Below, one piece after another: positions 1-9,548 of a DNA stretch of 64,000 bases. How positions within the stretch are numbered: the stretch's first letter is position 1; every line of letters starts with the position of its first letter. The stretch is from positions 186,001 to 250,000 of the forward strand of contig NZ_JAFLRF010000008.1 in assembly GCF_017315705.1 (NCBI RefSeq), in the 5' to 3' direction. Below the pieces are notes generated by a model. The model was not told the DNA's origin and ran no database searches. It worked only from the letters and a program-made list of their open reading frames with translations. Source of the stretch: Trinickia mobilis. GTDB lineage: Bacteria; Pseudomonadota; Gammaproteobacteria; Burkholderiales; Burkholderiaceae. A program made the position numbers and the translations under genes.

Positions 1-23
1 GCGCCATCGAACTCGCGCGCGGA

Positions 24-2306
24 TTAACGCTGATCCGAATCGTACCGATATGCGACATATGCCTGTGTGCCGTAGCGCCGCGCAAGCGCGTAATTGCTGT
101 TGTGCACCCTCACGCCGTTGAGCAAAATGCCGCTGATGCGCGCGCCCGAGCGAGTGAGCCGCTTGACCGATGCGTCGAGCTCGCCGACAAGCGTCTCGGC
201 AAAATGCGCCACGAGGAAGATGGAACCCGCGACGGGCGCCATTACGCCGGCATCGGAAATCGCGAGCACCGCGGGCGCGTCGATCAAGACGACGTCATAC
301 GCGCGCGATGCCTGTGCGACGATCTCCTTGAAGCGTTCGCTCATCAACAGGTCCGCTGCGTCGGGCGGGTAGACGCCTGTCTGAAGCAGGTCGAGATTGG
401 ACGCCACGCCTTTCGTTATCGCCTCGTCTAACGGCATGACGTTCGACAACACGTCACTGAAGCCTGCCGCCCGAGTCGCGCCGAAATGCCGGTAGAGCTC
501 CCCCTTGCGCAGATCCCCGTCGATCAGAAGGACTCGCTTGCCGCCCGACGCGAGCACGGTCGCCAGGTTTGCCGACAAAAAGGATTTGCCGATTCCGGGC
601 AGAGGCCCTGCCAGCATGACGACGTTATTCGGAGATGCGGCCATGAGCAATTGAAGCGCGGGGCGGAACATGCGCAAGCTCTCCACCGCCGGGTCCCTCG
701 GACAAGCGACTGCCAGCGGAAGTTGCTGAGGCAGGCCGCTATCGGCTCTGCGCATAATTTCTGTTTGCTTCTTGCTCAACGGAATCGTCGCGTAGACATT
801 GAGTCCTGTCGACGACTCGATATCGTCGGTGTCGGTCACCCCGCGAAGCAACCTGTCCCGAACCACGGCCCAGCCTCCTCCAAGAGCGAGGCCGATTGCG
901 AGCGAGGCCAACATCACCATCCACTTCACAGGCCAGACGGGCCGCTTGGGCACCTCGACCGGGTCGATGATTTCCGCTGTGCCTGCCTTGCCGGCGCTGA
1001 CGAGCCGCATTTCTTCCTCGTACTTGCGCATGGCCAGATACAGATCGGTATTGCCTTTTACCTTGCGCAGCAATTCGAGCGCTCCCTGCTCGTCCTTAGG
1101 CATGGCCCGCACACGGCTTTTCAGCTTGTCGATCTCTCGCTCGGTGGCCTCGATCTGTTGGTCCACGGCTACGACGTTCGGGTTCGTTTCCGAAAGCGTT
1201 GCCGAAAACTCGCGGCGCTTGCGCTGGAGCGCGAGAAGGTCGCTACTGTTGTCGGCTATCTGTTGGACTAATAGCTGCTCCTCCTGATTGATGTCGAGCA
1301 GTCCTTTCTGATCCCGATAGCTGTTATAGGCCGACTCTGCTGCCTGGACCTTGTTTTCCATCTCGGGTATGGCTTTGCTGAGGTACGACAGCGAATCTTC
1401 CGCGAGCTTGGCCTTGCGATCCTTATTCCAGGCAATGTATCGATCTACGATCGCTTTGACCGTCTCGGCCAGTACGGCAGGATCGTACCCGCGAAGTGAC
1501 GCTTTGATGACATTCGATCTCGTGCCTTGCTCGACGACCTTGAGGTCACGCCGCAACTCGTCGACCAACCGTTGCTCCGATTCCCGAGTGATCGTGAATT
1601 CGCCCCCGGGGTTGCTATCGATGGAGGTGACCAGAAGGCTCAGTGGGCCATCTGTCGACTCGAAGCGCTCCTGCACGCCGATCCGGCCGTTAGCCGACTT
1701 CAGTCCGCTACCGCTTAGCTCATAGCGACCATTGCCGGCGAAGCGCAGGACAAACGGCTCGCGCAGGAGCTTCTCTGGAACTTCGAAGCTATCGACCTCG
1801 ATTTTTTCGCGACCCCAGACGTAACCGCCGAGCCCGAAGACGCCAGGCGAGGAAAGGCCGTCGCTATGACGAGCGATAAAGGCGCCAATGAGCGGAAAGT
1901 AGAGGGGCCGGGCCTCGATATAAAGCTTTTTATCCGAAACCGCTTCTGAAACGATATTGCGCGAGCCGATAATCTGGATTTCGCTTTCAGCCGACGATCT
2001 TTCGTTGAGCGCAGGCGCCACGTAGTAGCTCAATGCATCTGCCGCGATTGGCGGAGTCATATCGGTTGCATCGGCGACCTTGATGAGCGCGTCCGCTTTG
2101 TACATCGGCGGACTGAGAAAAGCATATCCGCAGCCGATCAGCAGGGCGATCGCCGTCGTCGCCGCAATCAGCTTTTTGTGATCGAGTAGCGAATCGATGA
2201 CCGTGACCAGGTCACCACCCTCGGCGAGCGGACGGGGTCTTGAATGCATGTCGTCTTTTGATCCCATAATGTGAAACTCATCAGGAGATGACATCGATGG
2301 CGCCAT
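24..2306 (-). CDS. Wzc-type polysaccharide co-polymerase / tyrosine autokinase
   Basis: Inner-membrane chain-length regulator and bacterial tyrosine kinase for capsule or exopolysaccharide export. It is about 760 residues, usual for the family. A Wzz segment starts with a membrane helix near residues 47-66 and is followed by a long coiled periplasmic region (about 300-410). A second helix sits near 460-482. The cytoplasmic kinase has Walker A (GPLPGIGKS, 567-575), Walker A' (LLIDGDLR, 593-600) and Walker B (VVLIDAPAV, 672-680). The C-terminal tail carries five tyrosines (739, 745, 750, 753, 755), the expected autophosphorylation cluster. Several Met codons lie within the first 20 residues, so the exact start is uncertain. 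It sits with Wza, Wzx and priming-transferase genes and resembles Burkholderia BceF/EpsB proteins. The substrate polymer is unknown. Confidence 0.93.
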   Translation of the reverse strand: MAPSMSSPDEFHIMGSKDDMHSRPRPLAEGGDLVTVIDSLLDHKKLIAATTAIALLIGCGYAFLSPPMYKADALIKVADATDMTPPIAADALSYYVAPALNERSSAESEIQIIGSRNIVSEAVSDKKLYIEARPLYFPLIGAFIARHSDGLSSPGVFGLGGYVWGREKIEVDSFEVPEKLLREPFVLRFAGNGRYELSGSGLKSANGRIGVQERFESTDGPLSLLVTSIDSNPGGEFTITRESEQRLVDELRRDLKVVEQGTRSNVIKASLRGYDPAVLAETVKAIVDRYIAWNKDRKAKLAEDSLSYLSKAIPEMENKVQAAESAYNSYRDQKGLLDINQEEQLLVQQIADNSSDLLALQRKRREFSATLSETNPNVVAVDQQIEATEREIDKLKSRVRAMPKDEQGALELLRKVKGNTDLYLAMRKYEEEMRLVSAGKAGTAEIIDPVEVPKRPVWPVKWMVMLASLAIGLALGGGWAVVRDRLLRGVTDTDDIESSTGLNVYATIPLSKKQTEIMRRADSGLPQQLPLAVACPRDPAVESLRMFRPALQLLMAASPNNVVMLAGPLPGIGKSFLSANLATVLASGGKRVLLIDGDLRKGELYRHFGATRAAGFSDVLSNVMPLDEAITKGVASNLDLLQTGVYPPDAADLLMSERFKEIVAQASRAYDVVLIDAPAVLAISDAGVMAPVAGSIFLVAHFAETLVGELDASVKRLTRSGARISGILLNGVRVHNSNYALARRYGTQAYVAYRYDSDQR

Positions 2307-2577
2307 CCGCCGTCTGGTTCTGATTGACGGCTTGGCGAACCACGATTCAAGAGCCGCTGACGCGGGTTCACGATGTCACGTGAAATCAACTGATGAACTC
2401 AGCTCTCATTCATGTACTCTATCCCCCGCAGCGGCGAACCTATGCGCGAAAGGGCACGTTAATCGCAGATAGTCGAACGTTCGTCCCACGGCCGGATCCC
2501 GGCGCCTACGAATTGGCGATCCGCTCGATCGTGCTATCGATTCAAGAGGCATCCGCCGTTCGCGCGTTCACCGTTCG

Positions 2578-3804
2578 CTACTGCGTGGACCCTTCGCATT
2601 CAGCGGCCTCGTTGAGACTTGCGTTGCCATCGCGCTCCTGATTTCTTTTATGCCAGCGCCGGATGATGCGACGTAGCGGATGATCCAGACAATAGAACTT
2701 CAAGGCGGGTAGCGGATCGTTCCAACGAAAGTAGCCATCGACCACCTTCGTATGCGCCGTCAGCAGCGCACGCGGGGCCCTGTCGATAAAGGTCGCGCGC
2801 CACGCGGCGGGTACGCGCCCCGATCCGTCGTGAACGACGGGCAGACCCAGTTCGTACCTGTATGCCGCAACAGGAAGGTTGACTCCGCACAACGTGGCGA
2901 TTTCCTCCTGCCAATCCGTTCTTCCGACTGTCGGCTCAACCATGAAAAACGCCTTGCGATTTTCATCCCATTTGTATTCCATGCTGCCCATGCCGTCGAA
3001 GCCCGCCCGTTCGGCAAAGGCCAATGTCAACGGCTCGAGCGCTTCACGGGCCTCCGGCGCAGCGATGCAAACCGCCGTGCTGCCCACATCGCGGGGGTAG
3101 CATGCGATCTTGCGCCCCGTGAAGACACCTGCGATATGCCCGTCGGCTCCGCGGTAAAAGAGCGTGAAGTAGATATTGCTTTCGGGGCCTTCGATCCATT
3201 CTTGCGCCACGATGCCCCCCGGCGTTCCAAGCATCGCGCTCGCGTGCGCTCGCGCATCGCGCAACGAGCCGACGCGCACGGCTCGCTCCTTTTGCCCGCT
3301 CAACACGTTACGTTTGTCGTCCGGCTTCAGCACGCACGGAAAGCGCAGTTGATCCAAGAGACCGATGTCGGATCGGCTCTCCAGGATGGCGGTGCGCGGA
3401 ACCGGGAAGTCGTGCCGCAAGGCGAAATCGTGAAATTGCGCCTTGCTGCTCAAGAGCTTCACCTTTTCGTCAGTGGGCAGACGAAAGCGGAACCATTTCG
3501 AGAGCTCGTCGCGATTTTCCGAAACCGAGCGAACGGCCTCCTCGGCGGTCAGCAAGAGCACCGGGGGATGCTCGAATTCCTTGCCGAGCCGGATCATGTC
3601 GTCGACGAATTCCCGTCCGATAAAACTTCTGAACAAACGGCTTTTTGCGTGACGTGACCAAAGCGCCGCCCTGCTGCTTGCGGTGTCGACCGCGATGATC
3701 GGAACCCGCTCCCGAGCCATGGACCGGACGACACCAAGCCCGTTGAGCTCGCTGCCGATGACAACCGCTGCCACTTTTTCGTCGGCATGGTGCGCGCTTG
3801 CCAT
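2578..3804 (-). CDS. ATP-grasp domain carboxylate-amine/thiol ligase
   Basis: Predicted soluble ATP-grasp enzyme of 408 residues. The N-terminus has a Rossmann-like pre-ATP-grasp segment (AAVVIGSELNGLGVVRSMARE). The ATP-grasp core follows, with a FPCVLKPDD lysine strand near residue 160, and a metal-binding region around SMEYKWDENRKAFFMVEPTVGR. Members of this family join a carboxylate to an amine or thiol through an acyl-phosphate. In polysaccharide loci they are thought to decorate sugars or lipids, but the acceptor here cannot be told from sequence. The start at 3804 has AAGGAA upstream. It is on the same strand as the tyrosine kinase gene, 271 bases away, so one transcript is possible. 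It reads away from a transposase remnant that begins just beyond its start. Confidence 0.82.
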   Translation of the reverse strand: MASAHHADEKVAAVVIGSELNGLGVVRSMARERVPIIAVDTASSRAALWSRHAKSRLFRSFIGREFVDDMIRLGKEFEHPPVLLLTAEEAVRSVSENRDELSKWFRFRLPTDEKVKLLSSKAQFHDFALRHDFPVPRTAILESRSDIGLLDQLRFPCVLKPDDKRNVLSGQKERAVRVGSLRDARAHASAMLGTPGGIVAQEWIEGPESNIYFTLFYRGADGHIAGVFTGRKIACYPRDVGSTAVCIAAPEAREALEPLTLAFAERAGFDGMGSMEYKWDENRKAFFMVEPTVGRTDWQEEIATLCGVNLPVAAYRYELGLPVVHDGSGRVPAAWRATFIDRAPRALLTAHTKVVDGYFRWNDPLPALKFYCLDHPLRRIIRRWHKRNQERDGNASLNEAAECEGSTQ

Positions 3805-3847
3805 AAGTTTGATTCCTTGTTCGTTACTTCACCGGTAGAACGCCAAG

Positions 3848-4092
3848 GCAAATACGGGCGCATCCTTCACGAACGCAATATCCCCGCCAGCGTTGCGCGG
3901 CGTGGTCACCCGCACGGCAATGGCCTTGGAAAAGTCCGTTGGGTCGTCGAACGTACGCATGCTTGGCTGCATCATTTCCGCCGTCTACGTATTCGCTTCG
4001 AGCGTCGCGCCGACATTCACGAAGCCCTTCTCAAACTCGGCTGTTGTTCGATCTGCTGGAACACCCTTCAGCGAGCTCAAGCGTCTTTATGA
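3848..4092 (+). pseudogene. IS5-family transposase C-terminal remnant
   Basis: An open frame here ends in a typical IS5 (IS427-like) transposase C-terminus: the RWVVERTHAW motif that carries the catalytic Glu of the DDE triad, then RLRIRFERR, then a DIHEALLKLG helix before the stop. The N-terminal two-thirds, including both catalytic Asp residues, is absent and no terminal inverted repeat is visible, so this is an inert scar. It lies between two divergent capsule genes, suggesting past insertion into their shared promoter region. Confidence 0.82.
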
Positions 4093-4523
4093 AACCGTCT
4101 CTTTGTGCAAGCGAGTCTAGGCTGCAGCTTATGTGTCATCTGTACGTTGGGCAACAATCCAAAACGAGCCAATCAACGCCGGCGCCTCGGAAGCGAGTGC
4201 ATCGATCGATTTACGGAACGCTGCCATCAGTTTAGTAAAGCGCTTTGCCGACGGGCCAGTTAATGGTTGCTCGGGTGTGCAAGCGTACGTTACGTATGTG
4301 GCCGCGTAATTAACATTGGAATTGCTTATTTAAGCCGCAAGTGCGAACGGAAAAAGTCGAAGCGCCGCGAAGTTGTCGTTGCCAGTCGGGCATTCGTTGA
4401 AGCAATAGATCGTGGAACCTGGGGAGCTGTCATGGGTGCCGCGAGCCAAGGCGAGATGCGCTGGCAGTGCGGAATGCGCGAGGAAACGACGAGCTTTGCG
4501 GGAACAACACAGGGGATTACATC
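4093..4523. other. Intergenic leader upstream of the wza-like gene
   Basis: No convincing gene was found. Around 4290-4335 the sequence becomes AT-rich (TAATTAACATTGG, then CTTATTTAAG), the most promoter-like part and consistent with a sigma-70 promoter for the downstream export lipoprotein gene. The roughly 190-base leader to that gene is GC-rich and has no obvious riboswitch or terminator. Confidence 0.4.
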
Positions 4524-5663
4524 ATGGGCTTCTCACATCTCGGCACTCGCGCGCTTTTGCTCATTACGCTGACGGGCTGGCTTTCGGCCTGTTCGATTGT
4601 GCCGGGCCAGCGCATGGTGACGCCGCCCACGCTCGATGAAACGGGAGGCGAGTACAGCACCGAAACGCAGCAGAAGGTGCAGATACCGATCACCGACATC
4701 AATCTCGCGTTGATTCGCCAGATGAACGGGCAGGCGATCCGGGAGCCGCTTGCGCCGCTATTGCAGGGCCTTTTCGGCAGCCCCGCTCCTTATAGGGTTG
4801 CCCCGGGCGACGTCCTGCAGATCACCGTCTGGGATCACCCGGAGCTCGCGGCGGCACTCGGCCAGCCCGCGCAGACGACGCGCGATGCCGATGCCCCGCC
4901 CGGTTTTCTCGTTGACGAAGCGGGCAACCTGCAATTTCCCTATGCGGGCACGATGCACGTTGCCGGCGACACGGTCGAGCAGGTCCAGCGCAAGGTCGTC
5001 TCGCGCATCGGCAAGGTATACAGGAATCCCGAGGTGACCGTGCGCGTGGCGTCGTTCCGTTCATCGCAGGTCTACCTCGATGGGGAGGTCGGCAAGCCGG
5101 GCGCGCAGCAGATCAACGACATTCCGATGACGCTCACGCAGGCGATCGGCCGCGCCGGCGGCTTCACGGGCAACGCGGATCAGAGCCAGGTGACACTCGT
5201 GCGCGGCGGCGTCAGCTACCCGATCAACTTCAACGCGCTCGTGAAGTCGGGGCATAGCCCGAACGACATTCTGCTGAAGCCGGGCGACATGGTGCGCGTG
5301 GGCTCGCGAGACGAGAACGGCGTCTACGTGATGGGCGAGGTGAACAAGCCGGCCACCGCCATGCCGATGAGGAACGGCAAGCTCACGCTCGCCGAGGCCT
5401 TGTCGCAAGCGGGCAGCCTGAATCCGAATACGGCCGAGGCCAAGCAGCTGTTCGTCATCCGCGATTCGACGGGCAGCAATCCGCAGATCTATCACCTCGA
5501 CGCAACATCGCCTGTATCGATGATCCTCGCCAATCAATTCGACCTGCAGCCGAAGGACATCGTCTACGTCGATAACGGCGCTCTGGTCAAGTTCAATCGC
5601 GTGCTGAACCTGTTCCTGCCCGCCATCAATGCGGGACTTACTGCGGCCATAGTGACGAAATGA
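4524..5663 (+). CDS. Wza-type outer-membrane polysaccharide export lipoprotein
   Basis: Outer-membrane secretin-like channel for exopolysaccharide, acting with the Wzc-type kinase. The protein is 379 residues from the ATG at 4524. That start is preferred because it gives a clean lipoprotein signal peptide, with a hydrophobic core ending in LSAC, the lipobox cysteine at about residue 19. A Poly_export domain begins at YRVAPGDVLQITVWDHPEL. Two SLBB-like repeats follow (VYLDGEVGKPG and VYVMGEVNKPA). The C-terminus ends in a hydrophobic helix (LPAINAGLTAAIV) like the Wza transmembrane barrel helix. An upstream in-frame ATG at 4467 would bury the signal peptide and is rejected. A GGGG run lies about 10 bases before the start. 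Confidence 0.94.
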   Translation: MGFSHLGTRALLLITLTGWLSACSIVPGQRMVTPPTLDETGGEYSTETQQKVQIPITDINLALIRQMNGQAIREPLAPLLQGLFGSPAPYRVAPGDVLQITVWDHPELAAALGQPAQTTRDADAPPGFLVDEAGNLQFPYAGTMHVAGDTVEQVQRKVVSRIGKVYRNPEVTVRVASFRSSQVYLDGEVGKPGAQQINDIPMTLTQAIGRAGGFTGNADQSQVTLVRGGVSYPINFNALVKSGHSPNDILLKPGDMVRVGSRDENGVYVMGEVNKPATAMPMRNGKLTLAEALSQAGSLNPNTAEAKQLFVIRDSTGSNPQIYHLDATSPVSMILANQFDLQPKDIVYVDNGALVKFNRVLNLFLPAINAGLTAAIVTK

Positions 5664-6063
5664 TCAAGCGCATTGTCGAGCCCCTTTGTCTTCAACCCGA
5701 TTTATGCAACGAATCCTACGATGGGCTATAAAAACAGACGATATCGCGCGAGTCGCTACGAATGTTCTATAGCGAACACAAAAAGTACTTTGACGCTCTT
5801 ACGATGACACGATGGCGTTTTCCACGAACACCGATTTCATTCAGCGTCTAGGCGGAATATAAAACGCAAGCGCATCTAACGGGGTCCCGTCTTGAGAAGT
5901 TCCGCGGAATTGTCTGCGGAAAAGTGCTGCATCCAATCACGTCGTTGGCATTTTGATTGGTTAGATCTATCGCATGAGATATCGATTCGCGGGTTCGATC
6001 TTAATCATAATAATAGTTAGGTATCCAAATAAACATAATATTTAAAGACGAGAGGGGAACGGG
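5664..6063. promoter_or_regulatory. AT-rich leader upstream of the glycosyltransferase gene
   Basis: No gene was recognised in these 400 bases. Composition falls sharply toward AT in the last 120 bases (for example AATCATAATAATAG and AACATAATATTTAAAG) just before a GAGAGGGGA ribosome site and the ATG at 6064. AT-rich stretches like this in a GC-rich genome are typical of H-NS-type silenced capsule promoters. The assignment is inference only. Confidence 0.4.
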
Positions 6064-7215
6064 ATGAACAAGAAGAAGTTTCTCGCGATTCTTGGTACAC
6101 GTGGGATCCCTGCTCGACACGGCGGCTTCGAGACGTTTGCCGAGCGGCTAGCCATTCATCTCACGCAGCGGGGCTGGAAAGTCGTCGTATATTGCCAAGG
6201 CGACAAGACAGTGCGACATCGAATCGATGATACGTGGCATGGTGTCGATCGAATCATCTTGCCGGTGAAACGGGAGGGCGCACCTGCCACGCTCGAGTTC
6301 GACTGGGCCTGCGTAAGGGATGTCGTCAAGATGCGCCCAGGGGTTGCGTTGACGCTCGGCTACAACACGGCAATCTTTTGCGTTTGGGTGAGACTGCTCG
6401 GCGTGCCGAACCTGATCAACATGGATGGCCTCGAATGGCGGCGCGATAAGTGGCGCACACACGAGCGAGCCTGGTTATGGCTTAATGAACGAATTGGCTG
6501 CTGGATCGGCGAGCATCTCATAGCGGATCATCCGGCAATCGCCGACCATCTTGCAACGCGCGTGTCACGCGAGAAAATCTCGATGATCGCGTACGGGGCA
6601 GAGGCCGTTTCAAACGCTCAAGATGAACCATTGACCCATTTCGGATTGGCTCCGGACCACTACGGAATTGTCATCGGCCGACCCGAGCCGGAGAATTCGA
6701 TATTGGAGGTCGTGCAAGCGTTCTCACAACGAACGCGCCATGCCAAACTCGTCGTGCTTGGAAACTTCGACCCGAAGCGCACCTATCATCGCGACGTGAT
6801 GGACTCGGCAAGCGAAGAAGTCATCTTTCCGGGAGCAATCTACGATGCCGGAACCGTGCGATCGTTGAGATATCATGCGCGGTTCTATCTTCACGGACAC
6901 AAGGTCGGCGGGACGAATCCGTCGCTCGTAGAAGCACTGGGCGCAGGCAATGCGATCATCGCGCACGACAACGTCTTTAATAGATGGGTGGCCGGCATCG
7001 GCGGACGCTACTTTTCGTCGCAGTCGGAATGCGAAAGTCATATTACCCACGTCCTGGGCGACGATGACACCGTCTTGAAGATGCGTGCGAGCAGCGTCCA
7101 GCGGTTTGCGAGCGCCTTTCAGTGGGGAAGCATACTGGATCGGTATGAGGTTTTGCTGGAGAAGTACTGTGAAGCTGAGCGCGATAGAAAATCCGTGCTG
7201 CAAGGGCGGTTCTGA
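6064..7215 (+). CDS. DUF1972-type GT4-like glycosyltransferase
   Basis: Cytoplasmic GT-B glycosyltransferase predicted to add a sugar (often rhamnose in characterised relatives) to the lipid-linked polysaccharide repeat. The 383-residue protein opens with the DUF1972 signature ILGTRGIPARHGGFETFAERLA, with the glycine-rich loop near residues 10-22. The C-terminal donor half contains the family-4 pattern HGHKVGGTNPSLVEALGAG near 277-295, where E is the usual donor-phosphate contact. The start at 6064 has a strong GAGAGGGGA site. It is co-directional with the secreted-protein gene 40 bases downstream. Donor and acceptor sugars cannot be assigned. Confidence 0.9.
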   Translation: MNKKKFLAILGTRGIPARHGGFETFAERLAIHLTQRGWKVVVYCQGDKTVRHRIDDTWHGVDRIILPVKREGAPATLEFDWACVRDVVKMRPGVALTLGYNTAIFCVWVRLLGVPNLINMDGLEWRRDKWRTHERAWLWLNERIGCWIGEHLIADHPAIADHLATRVSREKISMIAYGAEAVSNAQDEPLTHFGLAPDHYGIVIGRPEPENSILEVVQAFSQRTRHAKLVVLGNFDPKRTYHRDVMDSASEEVIFPGAIYDAGTVRSLRYHARFYLHGHKVGGTNPSLVEALGAGNAIIAHDNVFNRWVAGIGGRYFSSQSECESHITHVLGDDDTVLKMRASSVQRFASAFQWGSILDRYEVLLEKYCEAERDRKSVLQGRF

Positions 7216-7255
7216 GCGGCAAGTTCCCTGGCGCAACGTAACGTGGTGACCGCGC

Positions 7256-8074
7256 ATGTTTTCTTGGCACATTCAGACGAAGAACATTGGAAAAATCCGC
7301 GGCGGCTTCGTCATTGCAGGAGCAGCAGGCTTGATGCTCGTAGTCGGCAGCGCCGCATCGGCTAACGGCGAGCAAGCGCCATTGCGGTTCTCCATCGGAG
7401 AAGCAGCACTGGCAATGAAGGGCCCGCACGAGGCCAAGCCCTACGGAGTGCCGACTTCGTATCGTTGGCAGGCACGGCCGTTCGTTGAGGCGGGAAGCCA
7501 CCCGCCCGCCGGCTTTCGGGCGATTACCGGATGGGGGCAAATTTTCCGGGCGAGCGGCACAGACCCGGTCAGCCTCGACGTATCGATCAGAAACCTCAGA
7601 ACATACATTCTTCTGCCCTCCGGGAAACTCGAGCTCATTCAGTCCTCGAGTTCGCTGGACGGCGCCCAATTCAATCCCGACTATCGGAATAACGCCAACA
7701 CCCCGGCCGACATCCGCAGCGACGCGGACGGGGATACATCGGTTTCGACGAATCCGTTCGCCGTTTTTCACTTTTGGCCCTCTTCCGGCAGGGCGACGTT
7801 CGAACCAGGAACGGTGCGTGGAGTCGTCGTGGCAGTAGAAGCGAAGATCAATACGAAGAGCGGACAACCGGTTGCGGACGTGAATCACAGGCTGATTCTG
7901 TCGGTAGGCGCGGACTATTGGGTTGCACCGGATTCGCGGTGGGACAACTACACCACCAACATCGGCGTGGCCATGGGGCGCTTCGAGTACCTCGGAACCG
8001 AATGGAAATGCTTCACGATGACGACGATCACCGATCACGAGGCGTCGATTCTCTCCACTCAGCTTTTGTGCTAA
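7256..8074 (+). CDS. Secreted protein of unknown function in capsule locus
   Basis: I do not recognise this family. The 272-residue protein has a basic N-terminus followed by a hydrophobic stretch (FVIAGAAGLMLVVGSAASA, about 19-37) with an AxA-type cleavage site, so it should leave the cytoplasm. The mature part is rich in aromatic and polar residues, with many short predicted beta segments (for example GVVVAVEAKI, HRLILSVGADYW), a W/N/Y-rich stretch near residue 230, and a terminal cysteine. That composition would suit a carbohydrate-binding or lyase fold, but no catalytic motif can be named. It follows the glycosyltransferase by 40 bases and is probably co-transcribed, so a role in polymer modification or turnover is a reasonable guess. 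Confidence 0.75.
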   Translation: MFSWHIQTKNIGKIRGGFVIAGAAGLMLVVGSAASANGEQAPLRFSIGEAALAMKGPHEAKPYGVPTSYRWQARPFVEAGSHPPAGFRAITGWGQIFRASGTDPVSLDVSIRNLRTYILLPSGKLELIQSSSSLDGAQFNPDYRNNANTPADIRSDADGDTSVSTNPFAVFHFWPSSGRATFEPGTVRGVVVAVEAKINTKSGQPVADVNHRLILSVGADYWVAPDSRWDNYTTNIGVAMGRFEYLGTEWKCFTMTTITDHEASILSTQLLC

Positions 8075-8123
8075 GGCCTGATCACGCTGATAACGGGCCC
8101 TACGGCTTGCCTCGCTTCACGTT

Positions 8124-9401
8124 TCAGCCGTTCGACTCGGGACGCGAATTCGGCGTGGGCAAGCTGGGAAGCTTGCTCGCTCGAGTCAATGGCCAGCCAT
8201 AAACGCCACACCAGAAAAGCACTATCGCCAACGCCGTCGCGGCAGGTGGCGCGAACATGATTGCCTCTTGCGGCACGAGGAACGGCGAAGCAGCGATCGC
8301 GGCTACAGTCAGGCCCTGTTTAATGAGGATCAGCAGATACCGGCGACCCGCAATGAGCCAGGTGGAAAGCCCGGCATCCGCGAACGTGACGATGGAGCAG
8401 CCCGTCGCGAAGATCATGACGGGCGCTCCAGCCTCGAAGCTCGCTCCGTAGATCTTCAAGAATGCCTCGCGACCTATTGCGACGCTGCCGATGAACCCGA
8501 AAGTCGCGAGTAACCCCAAAGAGAAGCTAAGCTTAAGCGCCTTCGCGCGCAACTCTGTCTCGTTTCTCGCACCGAATACCATGCTGGGGGCGAGCGCCAA
8601 CGCCAGGGCCACGCCAACCCAGTTCCATTGCTCAACCAACGCCGCCGCCGCTGAATATATTCCCAGATCGGTCTTCGACATCAGCGCGGCGAGCAGAATG
8701 CGGTCCAGCTTTACGGTCAGCATGCTTACGGCCATCGCCGGCCAAAACTTGACTCCGCGCGTGACAATTGCTCGCGTCAACGTTTCGTCGCCGAGGAACG
8801 ATTTCGGTGCACGAAAAGCGAGTTTGAAATAGCGACTGAGCGGGCCGGCTGTCGCAATGAAGCCTTCGATCGGCCATGCAAATGAAGCGATGACGGCTCC
8901 GGCCGACAGATGCGCCGTCGCCAGAAGCCAGAGCACTCTGGCGCTGCTCGCCAACGTTTTTGCGCGAGTCACGACCCATGGCCGTTTCTCCGAATAAGCC
9001 ATCAGGCCGCCGAGCGATAAAGGTTCTGCGATAAGCAGCATTGCCGCAACGAGCGTAAAATCCGCGCTCGCTTGCGTCATCAAGGCCCATGCTAGGGAAA
9101 CGAAAACGAGCATCACCACAAGCGTCGAAACGAGCCGCAGGCGGAAGGCCCTGTAAAGCACGAGATGACGCAGACGCGGATGCTTTCCGAGAATGGGGGC
9201 GACCGCGTCCGAGCTAAACACCATCGCGACGCCTCCGACTACGTACGCGAGCGACAGCGCAAATTGCAGCTCGCCGAACAGTCGTGCCCCGTAGACGCTC
9301 GTAAAGAGGTGGTTGCTGGCGACGGATGCGATCGCACCCACTAGCTTTTCGCAGACAAGCCCGGCAACCGAAGAAAGCAAAAGTCGACCGAATGATTTCA
9401 A
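8124..9401 (-). CDS. Wzx-type oligosaccharide flippase
   Basis: Polytopic inner-membrane protein (about 425 residues, around 12 hydrophobic helices) of the polysaccharide-transport/MOP superfamily. It would flip lipid-linked repeat units to the periplasm. The first helix begins almost at the proposed start (SFGRLLLSSVAGLVCEKLVGA). The frame is open upstream to 9545, but that extension is not hydrophobic and matches a decayed ElaA fragment. I therefore place the start at a TTG at 9399-9401, which has GAAGAG 5-6 bases upstream and gives a normal family length. It converges with the secreted-protein gene, 49 bases apart. It is 440 bases downstream of the priming transferase on the same strand. 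Confidence 0.86.
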   Translation of the reverse strand: MKSFGRLLLSSVAGLVCEKLVGAIASVASNHLFTSVYGARLFGELQFALSLAYVVGGVAMVFSSDAVAPILGKHPRLRHLVLYRAFRLRLVSTLVVMLVFVSLAWALMTQASADFTLVAAMLLIAEPLSLGGLMAYSEKRPWVVTRAKTLASSARVLWLLATAHLSAGAVIASFAWPIEGFIATAGPLSRYFKLAFRAPKSFLGDETLTRAIVTRGVKFWPAMAVSMLTVKLDRILLAALMSKTDLGIYSAAAALVEQWNWVGVALALALAPSMVFGARNETELRAKALKLSFSLGLLATFGFIGSVAIGREAFLKIYGASFEAGAPVMIFATGCSIVTFADAGLSTWLIAGRRYLLILIKQGLTVAAIAASPFLVPQEAIMFAPPAATALAIVLFWCGVYGWPLTRASKLPSLPTPNSRPESNG

Positions 9402-9425
9402 AATCGTCTCTTCAGTTGTCGGGGG

Positions 9426-9548
9426 GCGAAGATGTATGGCGCGCGCATTTCTTGTTTCAATCGGGGCCCGGTGAATGTGCGCGTGTTCAAGCAAAAACTC
9501 GGCGCTTCGGATGCACAAGATCGAATGCGACTTACGCGTTCGCAACGG
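9426..9548 (-). pseudogene. Decayed ElaA-like acetyltransferase fragment
   Basis: The open frame just upstream of the flippase reads SHSILCIRSAEFLLEHAHIH, which aligns with YSILRIRSTVFVVEYAHPHL of the intact elaA gene at 11823. By hand count about 41 of the first 58 aligned bases are identical, and later there is a codon insertion and a two-base shift. Only the N-terminal helix region survives, so the piece cannot be functional. It may be a recombination scar or a remnant of an older gene order. Confidence 0.6.
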
